From: Bin5 sp965200685
Lineage (GTDB): Bacteria > Chloroflexota > Anaerolineae > Caldilineales > Caldilineaceae
DNA: 64,000 nt
Assembly: GCA_965200685.1 (NCBI GenBank)
Contig: OZ241379.1
Location: 682,001 to 746,000, forward strand
Direction: 5' to 3'
A program made the position numbers and the translations under genes. The notes under the pieces were generated by a model, which did no database searches, was not told the origin of the DNA, and was given only the letters and a program-made list of their open reading frames with translations. This document shows, in pieces, positions 8,289-15,511 of this stretch; the first letter of the stretch is position 1, and each line of letters opens with the position of its first letter.

Positions 8289-9593
8289 CTACTGTCGTGA
8301 CGCAGATGTTTCCTTGGCTACAGCACTGGTGTTCAGAGGTTTGGTCAGAAATGGCATAGGATCTACGGCAATCCCGTAGATACGCAACTCCCAATGCAGA
8401 TGATCGCCTGTGCTCAGGCCTGTAGTCCCCACAAACCCGATTGGGTCCCCAGCCTGCACAGAGGCCCCCGGCACCACCAGCAGATCCCGCAGATGCCAGT
8501 ACCCTGTGAACAGACCGGCCCCATGGTCCAAGACTACACTGTTGCCCCGCACCGTCAACGATTGGGCCAAGGCGACCCTGCCATCGGCCGCGGCCACCAC
8601 TGGAGTGCCGCCCGGCGCGCCGAAGTCCTGTCCGCTGTGGAAGGCGTTGTAGATGCCGCCATTGTAGCTGCGTTGGCTGCCGTAGGGGCTAGTGGTGGGG
8701 AAGGTAGCGGGCAAAGGCAAGCGCAAGGGCTGTCGCCATTGAACCGCTGTATCCGTCCGCGTCCAGATCGTCCCCAGAAGATCGAGCTCTGCCTGCAAAA
8801 GCCCTGGGGCCAGCAGACGGGCCTGTTCTCCCGTCAAGTTGATCTGCTGTTGTCCAAACGACCCTGCCAGCACCTCAAGCGGGAAGGTACGGGTGACGAT
8901 GACACCGCTGCGGGCCACATAACTTAGGCGCAAGGGCAGAGTGCCGGGACCCATCTCTGCCTGGGCCGGCACATAGCCCCCCCACATCGTTGATGTGGCT
9001 GTTCCATCCTCCCCTTGGACATCAAGGGGACGAATGCCCAAGGGGATGCCGTTCCAGTTGGCAGTTAGGGACAAGGGCCGGCTGGTTTCGATCTGTAGCC
9101 AAGCGGCCTGCCCTTGTAAGATGCTCTGGGGGGCCTTGACGGCCCGTACAGAACCGAAGCGCAAACCAGGGTCGGCCTGGACATCAGCCGGCCGATAGAC
9201 AGGCTGCCCGACCCAGAGGCGCTCCGTCGGGGCTGTCCTGTTGAGCGCGGCCAATTGGGATACAGACAGCCCCTCTCGCGCGGCGATGCGCCCAATCGTA
9301 TCACCGGGCCGGGCCAGCAAGGCCGACAGCCCAACAGCAGGCCCAGGCAGGTTGAGTACCTGGCCCACATACAGGACATCCACATTTGTAATATGGTTGA
9401 AGGCGGCCAATCTTTCCAGAGGGATGCCAAAACGGGCGGCGATGCCCCCCAAGGTATCACCCGTCTGCACAGTGTAGGTAGCTGGGTATGGGTTTTGCTC
9501 CTGCGCGGCCATCCAACCAGTACCCGCAGACAACACCGTACACAGCAGACAAGCGAGCAGAAAACGATAGGGCCGGGGCATGTCAGGGTCCAT
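8289..9593 (-). CDS. LysM-M23 peptidoglycan endopeptidase, secreted
   Basis: 434 residues. A signal peptide covers roughly residues 5-30 (FLLACLLCTVLSAGTGWMAA). Two LysM cell-wall-binding domains follow at about 38-82 (YTVQTGDTLGGIAARFGI) and 88-135 (ARPGDTIGRIAAREGL). A beta-rich linker leads to an M23/LytM metallopeptidase domain at about 318-415. The zinc motifs are HSGQDFG (HxxxD) and HLHWE (HxH), and GYWH is also present, so the enzyme looks active. It would cut peptide cross-links in the wall during growth. ATG codons at residues 1 and 5 are both possible starts. A large palindromic repeat begins 3 nt upstream of its start, separating it from the Nudix-HPRT gene. Confidence 0.9.
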   Translation of the reverse strand: MDPDMPRPYRFLLACLLCTVLSAGTGWMAAQEQNPYPATYTVQTGDTLGGIAARFGIPLERLAAFNHITNVDVLYVGQVLNLPGPAVGLSALLARPGDTIGRIAAREGLSVSQLAALNRTAPTERLWVGQPVYRPADVQADPGLRFGSVRAVKAPQSILQGQAAWLQIETSRPLSLTANWNGIPLGIRPLDVQGEDGTATSTMWGGYVPAQAEMGPGTLPLRLSYVARSGVIVTRTFPLEVLAGSFGQQQINLTGEQARLLAPGLLQAELDLLGTIWTRTDTAVQWRQPLRLPLPATFPTTSPYGSQRSYNGGIYNAFHSGQDFGAPGGTPVVAAADGRVALAQSLTVRGNSVVLDHGAGLFTGYWHLRDLLVVPGASVQAGDPIGFVGTTGLSTGDHLHWELRIYGIAVDPMPFLTKPLNTSAVAKETSASRQ

Positions 9594-9595
9594 GA

Positions 9596-9646
9596 CCAGT
9601 GATCTGTGGCCAGTGCAGTTCGCAGTTACTGGCCACAGATCACTGG
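9596..9646. repeat. Long perfect palindrome, intergenic repeat copy 2
   Basis: Left arm CCAGTGATCTGTGGCCAGT (9596-9614) and its perfect complement ACTGGCCACAGATCACTGG (9628-9646) flank a 13-nt loop, GCAGTTCGCAGTT. The right arm overlaps the stop codon of the Nudix-HPRT gene. With 19-bp perfect arms it would make a strong stem in RNA or a cruciform in DNA. Its inner part matches the palindrome at 3373-3406. Confidence 0.85.
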
Positions 9647-10914
9647 GTGTACACCTCAGGCTTCAAAACACCGATATAGGGCAGGTTGCGGTACTTTTGA
9701 TCGAAGTCCAGCCCATAGCCGATGACAAATTCATTCGGAACTGAAAAGCCGGTCCAGCGCACATCGATCGCCACCTCTCGTCGGCCCGGCTTGTCCAGCA
9801 GGGTGACGATCTCTAGGCTGGCCGGGCTGCGGGCACTGAACAGGCGTGTCAGATAGGCCAGGGTATGGCCGCTGTCAATGATATCCTCGACCAAGAGAAC
9901 ATGGCGGCCTACAATTGGTTCGTCCAGATCCTTCAAAATGCGTACCACACCGCTGCTCTCCGAGGAGGCCCCGTAGCTGCTGGTGGCCAAAAAATCAACT
10001 TCATGCGGTATCGAAATCGCCCGCATTAGATCGGCCAGAAAGAGAACACTGCCCTTGAGGACAGCGATCAGCAGCAGATCTTTGCCCCTGTAGCAGGCAT
10101 CGATCCGCTGGCCCAGCTCCCGTACCCGGGCCTGTATGGCCCCGGCCGAGATCAGGATGCGATCCACATCCTGATCCAACGGGGCCATCCCACAAGGTAT
10201 CTGCTTCTCTCCTGTCATCACAACAGTTCCTGATTCCTCCTCTGTATCAAACACCCGTGGAGTGTAATTGCAACTCTCTACAACTGCCAGCAGTTCACTG
10301 AGGATCATGGCGGTCGCGCCCCAGATCCTCTGCTCCTGTATAGCAAAGAAGGGCACCAGGGCCTGCCGGTCCTGTAGGTTCCACTGTTCCCGGTGCCGGT
10401 GGGCCGGATCCAGCAGGGCGTCCAAGGGCACTTCCAGCAGCCGGGCCACCTCCTGTGGATCAGGCCGAAACCTGGGCCGGGTCGGCAGCCGGCCAACGGT
10501 CGGGTGGACTTGATAGTTGCTGGGCCGAATATAGACCGGGGTCAGTCTTCCAAGTACCTGCACATCAGCCGGTCGGATGCCGATCTCCTCCTGGGCCTCG
10601 CGCAGGGCCGTGGCCGTCACGTCTGTATCTCCATCCTCACGTCCGCCGCCGGGGAAAGCGACCTGGCCGCTGTGTGTGCCATCATAGGTCGGGCGTAGGA
10701 TCAGCGGCAGGTGAAGCTGGCCCTGATGGGGATAGAATAGGATCAATACGCCGCTCTGCCGGGCCGGGGTCGATGACCTGTCCCAGCCCGGCCGGGGAAG
10801 TGGGGCCATCAACATCTGGGCCGAGCGGCCGGGCAATGGTCCGGCCAAGCGCGCTTGCAGACAGGAGAAAAATCTATGCAGAGACGCGGCCGTCTGTGTC
10901 CTAGGATTCCCCAT
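9640..10914 (-). CDS. Fusion protein: Nudix hydrolase (NudL/CoA-pyrophosphatase type) plus hypoxanthine phosphoribosyltransferase
   Basis: One uninterrupted frame of 424 residues. Residues about 45-210 are a Nudix domain: GTHSGQVAFPGGG and the Nudix box GGGREDGDTDVT...LREAQEEIGI near 89-113, ending in RIWGATAMIL as in CoA-diphosphatase-type members. Residues about 243-424 are a complete HPRT: MAPLDQDVDRILIS at the usual HPRT start, VLKGSVLFLADL, and the PRPP loop LLVEDIIDSGHTL near 338-350. HPRT makes IMP or GMP from hypoxanthine or guanine. The start at ATG 10914 overlaps the 85-aa gene by 14 nt; an in-frame ATG at 11043 only adds unlikely residues. Internal initiation at ATG 10188 could also release free HPRT, but no good SD stands there. 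tilS next to hpt is a common order. Confidence 0.88.
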   Translation of the reverse strand: MGNPRTQTAASLHRFFSCLQARLAGPLPGRSAQMLMAPLPRPGWDRSSTPARQSGVLILFYPHQGQLHLPLILRPTYDGTHSGQVAFPGGGREDGDTDVTATALREAQEEIGIRPADVQVLGRLTPVYIRPSNYQVHPTVGRLPTRPRFRPDPQEVARLLEVPLDALLDPAHRHREQWNLQDRQALVPFFAIQEQRIWGATAMILSELLAVVESCNYTPRVFDTEEESGTVVMTGEKQIPCGMAPLDQDVDRILISAGAIQARVRELGQRIDACYRGKDLLLIAVLKGSVLFLADLMRAISIPHEVDFLATSSYGASSESSGVVRILKDLDEPIVGRHVLLVEDIIDSGHTLAYLTRLFSARSPASLEIVTLLDKPGRREVAIDVRWTGFSVPNEFVIGYGLDFDQKYRNLPYIGVLKPEVYTQ

Positions 10915-11158
10915 TGCAATCTGTCCGCTGCGAGCGGAAAACCGTCTGCCCTTGCTCGTCCATCTCCCAGCCGTACTCGTCCAGATAGATGGTCCGCTCA
11001 GGCAGATGTAGCCGACGGGCAGCCCGCTCATAGGTAAAGGCAACAGGACCGGTCGGGCCGGTCAGCACACCAGCGGCCACATCTCCATTCCGCCGGCGAA
11101 AGCGCAGGGTAGTCGCCTCTTGGCGCGCCACCCACATCACAAGAGGACGCACACTCAT
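10901..11158 (-). CDS. Small conserved-position protein of unknown function (85 aa)
   Basis: I do not recognise a family. It starts with ATG overlapping the tilS stop (ATGA) and ends 14 nt inside the Nudix-HPRT gene, so translational coupling on both sides argues that it is real. The product has no membrane segment and no signal peptide. It is rich in Arg and in acidic residues toward the end (YLDEYGWEMDEQGQTVF) and contains WVARQEATTLRFRRRNGD. A small beta-rich fold is plausible but unproven. Its place between tRNA-lysidine synthesis and purine salvage gives no clear function. Confidence 0.65.
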   Translation of the reverse strand: MSVRPLVMWVARQEATTLRFRRRNGDVAAGVLTGPTGPVAFTYERAARRLHLPERTIYLDEYGWEMDEQGQTVFRSQRTDCNGES

Positions 11159-12669
11159 GGGTCCCTCGCTTCCCAGTACAGATGAAGGATTGCCCGGCTG
11201 TCCTCGCTGACCCGCACCCTATCGGCGATCTGATGGCCGCCTACCCACACGACCTGCGTGCCATCAACGACAAGGGGCCAGCCTGGGCGCAGGCATCCCA
11301 TGACCTTGCGGTCGGTGAAGTAATCGGCCAAGGCTTTGCCATGCCCGGCCAAGCCAAAGGGCTGAAAGCGTTGGCCTGGCCGTGGGCCTCGGAGCACAAG
11401 CTGGCCCACTTTGTCCGCGTCCAAGTAAGCCTCCCAAGGGGCAAGCTGGGCTGGCCAGTTGTGTGGCAAGGCCGAGGCGTCTAGGATTTCACTCCGCAAG
11501 CTCCAATCGCCCACGGTAATTTCACCGGGCACCGACAGTACTTGCGCTCCATAGAGAGAGCACCAATCGCGGCCTAAGTGGGGGTGCTGCGGGATGTACG
11601 GTTCGGCTGCCTTGTGATGTAGGCTGAAGCTGTCGTGGGCGCGAGTCAGCATCAGGTCCCCCACCCAACTGTACGGGCCGCCGGCGTGGTCGTCGGCCAG
11701 CAACAGCTGCCGCATCCGTTCTACGGCCGCGAAGTTGAGAGCCCGAGGCGGTTGCCCCAAGCATATAGCGGCCGCCCGCAGGATGGCCCGTTGGCCAGCC
11801 ACATCCAAAGAGCGGAACAGCGCAAGATCAAAGACCCGCCGCTGCGGCCCCTCCTGTATTGACCGCAGGGCCAGGTCCAGGGCCTGCCGGTTGTCGGCCT
11901 CGGCCCGCGCGGCCTCGGCCGCCAAGATCGACGCAGTGCGGCAGAGAGCGGCCACAATCTGCGGATTGATCTCCTGCATGCGCGGCAAAATCTCATGCCG
12001 TATGCGATTGCGTACAAATGTTGGGTCCTGGTTGGTCGGATCTTCGCGCCAGGGGATGTGGTGTGCCTTGAGATACTGGAGAATCTCGGGCCGGGACACA
12101 GCCAAGAGTGGGCGCACCACACGGACGCCGGGCACAGGCTGGCCGTCCAGCACCAATGGGCGTATCCGTGGCATAGCTGCCAGGCCATCCAAGCCACTGC
12201 CCCGCATCAGGTTCATCAGCACGGTTTCTGCCTGATCGTTGGCTGTATGGGCCAGCGCTACCTCCACAGGCTGGCCCGGGGCATGGGTCTGATATGTGCT
12301 GGCGACCTGGGCCAGGAAGTGGTAGCGCGCGCGGCGGGCCCCAGCCTCCAGATTGCCGGTCAGCGCGTCTGGGGGCAGGCATGCGCCTTCAAACGGCAGG
12401 CCCCAGCCGGCCGCTAGCTGCGCGACAAAATGGGCATCATCTGCCGACTCCGCTCGCAGATTGTGGTCCAAGTGGGCCACGACCAGATGCAGAGACCAGG
12501 CCACGCGCACACGGGTCAGCAGATGTAGCAGGGCGATGCTGTCCGCGCCACCGCTGACCGCCACCACAACAGTCGTGGGGGCCCCATCCCCTTGGCTCGG
12601 GAAGAGCCCATCCCAATCCCGCGCCTGCATGAACAGATCCAACACATGCTGATCAAGCTGCGACAACAA
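11155..12669 (-). CDS. tilS: tRNA(Ile)-lysidine synthase
   Basis: Adds lysine to C34 of the CAU-anticodon isoleucine tRNA, switching it to AUA decoding; essential in most bacteria. 504 residues. The N-type ATP pyrophosphatase P-loop is VVAVSGGADS (SGGADS at 39-44). VVAHLDHNLR, the HTANDQAETVLMNLMRGSGL block and ILRPL-like motif VRPLLAVSRPEI follow, with a C-terminal TilS substrate-binding region ending RVRVSEDSR. The start codon is TTG at 12669 with GAGGG 9 nt upstream. It is the first gene of a three-gene overlapping operon (tilS, 85-aa unknown, Nudix-HPRT). Confidence 0.95.
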   Translation of the reverse strand: MLSQLDQHVLDLFMQARDWDGLFPSQGDGAPTTVVVAVSGGADSIALLHLLTRVRVAWSLHLVVAHLDHNLRAESADDAHFVAQLAAGWGLPFEGACLPPDALTGNLEAGARRARYHFLAQVASTYQTHAPGQPVEVALAHTANDQAETVLMNLMRGSGLDGLAAMPRIRPLVLDGQPVPGVRVVRPLLAVSRPEILQYLKAHHIPWREDPTNQDPTFVRNRIRHEILPRMQEINPQIVAALCRTASILAAEAARAEADNRQALDLALRSIQEGPQRRVFDLALFRSLDVAGQRAILRAAAICLGQPPRALNFAAVERMRQLLLADDHAGGPYSWVGDLMLTRAHDSFSLHHKAAEPYIPQHPHLGRDWCSLYGAQVLSVPGEITVGDWSLRSEILDASALPHNWPAQLAPWEAYLDADKVGQLVLRGPRPGQRFQPFGLAGHGKALADYFTDRKVMGCLRPGWPLVVDGTQVVWVGGHQIADRVRVSEDSRAILHLYWEARDP

Positions 12670-12844
12670 TCTTTTACACCCTCGCGTTCAAATCATATAA
12701 TTCCATGAGATAGAGGTCTGTAATCATGGATCACTATAATAGACGAGTACAATTTTTGGCAAGATCCATGAACCATAAAATCCGCTCCTCTTCCTCGGCT
12801 GCCACAAACCACTCTCCACTGCAGTTTTATGTCTTTCGCGGCTA

Positions 12845-12853
12845 TGGTATAAT
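12845..12853 (+). promoter_or_regulatory. Extended -10 promoter of the mre-min-rodA operon
   Basis: TGGTATAAT is a consensus extended -10, about 94 nt upstream of the chosen mreB start. The -35 position holds only TTTTAT. A second TATAAT lies at 12735-12740. An ACTGCAGT palindrome sits at 12818-12825, just upstream. Confidence 0.6.
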
Positions 12854-12946
12854 GTATCGGATACAAGGATTATGGGAAGGGGTCGGATCTCATCCTACAG
12901 TCTTCTTATCAATCTAGGAATCTTGGTCAATCATGAAAGAACAGCG

Positions 12947-14017
12947 GTGGCAAATCCATTAGACTGGCTATTGGGACTTTTTTCACTTGATGTTGGCATT
13001 GATCTGGGCACGGCCAACACCCTTGTGCATGTAAAAGGTCGTGGGGTCATTATTGACGAGCCGTCGGTTGTTGCCCTCGACAAATCGTCGAAACGGCGCA
13101 ACGCCATCAAGGCCATCGGTCTTGATGCCAAGGAGATGGTCGGGCGCACGCCGACCCACATCGTGGCTGTGCGTCCTCTGCAGGATGGGGTCATCTCCGA
13201 CTTTGAGGTGACGGAGCAGATGATCCATCACTTCATTGGCAAAGTTCACGGCAACCGGGCTCTGGGAACGGCCCGCCCGCGGGTGGTGGTGGGCATCCCT
13301 TCTGGGGTGACAGAGGTGGAGAAACGCGCGGTGCGGGATGCGACGGTCAGTGCTGGTGCGCGGGAGGCAGGCCTGGTAGAGGAACCCATGGCGGCTGCTA
13401 TCGGTGCCGGCCTACCGGTGACCGAATCCATCGGTTCAATGATCGTTGATATCGGAGGTGGTACTACCGAAGTGGCGGTGATCTCCCTCGGCGGCATCGT
13501 GGTCTCCCGTTCGATCCGGGTGGCCGGCGACGAGATGAACGAAGACATCAGGAACTACGTCCGCCAGAAATACAATCTGCTGATCGGGGAACGCATGGCC
13601 GAGCGCGCCAAGATCTACATAGGCTCCGCCTATCCATTGGAACAAGAACGGACTATGATCATTCGTGGCCGCAATCTGATCACCGGCCTGCCGGAGGCCA
13701 TCGAAGTCAGTTCCGTGGAAATCCGCGAAGCTCTGGTCAGTTCTGTGGAAGTGATCGTGGACGCAGTGAAAGATACCCTTGACGAAACGCCGCCGGAGCT
13801 GGTGGCAGACCTAATGGAACATGGGGTTGTCCTCGCCGGTGGTGGGGCCCTCTTACAGGGGTTGGCCCAACGGCTTCAAGACGAAAACCGCATGCATGTC
13901 TATGTGGCCGACAATCCGCTCTCGTCCGTAGTGTTAGGGACAGGTATGATTCTGGAAAAGCCGGAATATTACGAAGAAACCCTGACGACAATGCAGCGCA
14001 AAAGTACGATTCGCTAG
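12947..14017 (+). CDS. mreB: Rod-shape actin homologue MreB
   Basis: Actin-fold ATPase that polymerises under the membrane and guides the elongation machinery. From GTG 12947 the product is 356 residues, the usual length. Phosphate-1 motif DVGIDLGTANT (about 15-25), the phosphate-2 region IVDIGGGTTEVAVISLGG, and adenosine-side VLAGGGALLQGL are intact. The frame stays open further upstream to 12872, but those residues do not look like MreB. GTG 12947 gives the standard short N-terminus MANPLDWLLGLFSLD, with GAAAGA 6 nt upstream. The out-of-frame ATG at 12933 is rejected. It is first of a seven-gene cell-shape operon. Confidence 0.96.
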   Translation: MANPLDWLLGLFSLDVGIDLGTANTLVHVKGRGVIIDEPSVVALDKSSKRRNAIKAIGLDAKEMVGRTPTHIVAVRPLQDGVISDFEVTEQMIHHFIGKVHGNRALGTARPRVVVGIPSGVTEVEKRAVRDATVSAGAREAGLVEEPMAAAIGAGLPVTESIGSMIVDIGGGTTEVAVISLGGIVVSRSIRVAGDEMNEDIRNYVRQKYNLLIGERMAERAKIYIGSAYPLEQERTMIIRGRNLITGLPEAIEVSSVEIREALVSSVEVIVDAVKDTLDETPPELVADLMEHGVVLAGGGALLQGLAQRLQDENRMHVYVADNPLSSVVLGTGMILEKPEYYEETLTTMQRKSTIR

Positions 14018-14041
14018 CCCTCAACGCCTGCGGGCCCCACC

Positions 14042-14935
14042 ATGTGGAGCCCTCTCTACCTTTGCATGACACCCATGCGTAACAGCGACCCACGCGGATG
14101 GACCGTTGCCGATTTTGTGGTCAGGCTGGTGATCCTAGCACTCACAGCTGTTTTGCTGTTGACTTTGCAACAGACGGGCCGCCTCGGCAGCCTAGAAAGC
14201 CTAGTCTCCTTGGCCATTACCCCGGGCCAGTCCGGGCTGGCGGTCCTGACCAATCGCATCTCTGGATCCCTGACAACCCTGCGGGACTTCCGGGACCTGC
14301 AGCAGCGAGTCGCGGAACTCGAACGGGTCAACCAGAGCCTGATCTTTGAAACCCTGCGTCTGACAGAAGTGGAACGGGAGAACCAGCAGCTGCGAGAACT
14401 GCTGGGGTTCGCGCAGACCCACGCCAGCTTTGAACTACGCAGTGGTCAGATTATCGCCCGAGTCATCGGGCACGGTTCAAATAATTTCCTGAACTTTGTC
14501 ATGGTCGATCTCGGTGCCCAACATGGCATCAAGGTAGGCATGCCGGTGCTAAATGCACAAGGACTGGTAGGGCGCATCAACTCCGTCACAGATACCACCG
14601 CCCAAGTGCTGCTGGTCACCGACCCTTCTAGCATCGTCAATGCCATTCTGCAGGCAAGCCGACTCACCGGCGTGGTCGGGGGCGTACCCGGCCTAGATCC
14701 AGTGATGGGATTCATCCCCCAAGGTAGCAATGTAGGGGTCGGAGAGGTGGTACTCACCTCCGGGCTCGGTGGCAATTTCCCCAAAGGCATTCCAATCGGC
14801 CAGGTCGTGGAAGTGCGACAGCGGGATTTTGAGGTATTTCAGGAGGCAGTAGTGCGGCCCCTGGTCAACTTTGGCCGCCTAGAATTCGTGATGATCGTCA
14901 CCAATTTCGACCCTTTATACACCAGTGAAGAGTAG
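14042..14935 (+). CDS. mreC: Rod-shape-determining protein MreC
   Basis: Bitopic membrane protein that links the MreB/MreD complex to penicillin-binding protein 2. 297 residues. A short cytoplasmic segment leads to one transmembrane helix at about 22-45 (FVVRLVILALTAVLLLTLQ), then a coiled coil near 85-130 rich in Glu, Arg and Leu heptads, then the paired beta-barrel domain with GSNNFLNFVMVDLGAQHGIK (in part) and VGRINSVTDTTAQVLLVTD. ATGs at residues 1, 9 and 12 are all possible starts; none has a strong SD. It is 24 nt after mreB. Confidence 0.93.
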   Translation: MWSPLYLCMTPMRNSDPRGWTVADFVVRLVILALTAVLLLTLQQTGRLGSLESLVSLAITPGQSGLAVLTNRISGSLTTLRDFRDLQQRVAELERVNQSLIFETLRLTEVERENQQLRELLGFAQTHASFELRSGQIIARVIGHGSNNFLNFVMVDLGAQHGIKVGMPVLNAQGLVGRINSVTDTTAQVLLVTDPSSIVNAILQASRLTGVVGGVPGLDPVMGFIPQGSNVGVGEVVLTSGLGGNFPKGIPIGQVVEVRQRDFEVFQEAVVRPLVNFGRLEFVMIVTNFDPLYTSEE

Positions 14936-14970
14936 GTCATGGCCCTGCTCTCCACCAACCACAGCAGTTC

Positions 14971-15471
14971 ATGAATTTCCAACGTACCACCTGGCTGATC
15001 ATACCGGCTGTAGGCGCGGTAGCGACCTTCCAGACAGTCAGCGGCCCTTGGCTCACAGTGAATGGCGTGCGCCCAGATCTCGTTCTGCTGATCGTTATTG
15101 CTCGCTCTCTGATTGCCGGCCGGCGCGATGGGACTCTATGGGGATTTGTCGGTGGCTTATGGATGGACATTTTCAGCGGTGGGCCCATAGGCGCATCTAG
15201 CCTCGCACTGATGGCCGTGGCCCTGTTGACCGGCGTTGGGCATAATGCAGTCTTTCGCCGCAATCTCTTCGTGCCGCTCATCGCCACCCTATTGGGCAGC
15301 GGTGTATTCTCGTTGATCTACGTGGCCATCCTAGCAATGGCCGGCTACCGATTTCCAGCCGACCTACTGTTCACAGAAGTGGTCGGCCCGGTGCTCCTCT
15401 ATAATGGTATTTTGATGTTCTTGGCAACACCGCTTCTGAACCGAATTCCAGAGCAAACGGAGTTCGCATGA
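14971..15471 (+). CDS. mreD: Rod-shape-determining membrane protein MreD
   Basis: 166-residue integral membrane protein with about five hydrophobic helices and the family pattern RPDLVLLIVIARSLIAGRRDG...GFVGGLWMDIFSGGPIGASSL. MreD is a poorly conserved but constant partner of MreC. The gene lies between mreC and mrdA. Position and membrane profile make the call. Confidence 0.88.
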   Translation: MNFQRTTWLIIPAVGAVATFQTVSGPWLTVNGVRPDLVLLIVIARSLIAGRRDGTLWGFVGGLWMDIFSGGPIGASSLALMAVALLTGVGHNAVFRRNLFVPLIATLLGSGVFSLIYVAILAMAGYRFPADLLFTEVVGPVLLYNGILMFLATPLLNRIPEQTEFA

Positions 15472-15511
15472 ATGTCATGAGAGCGGTGCAGATCATGGCA
15501 AGAGTAGCCTA

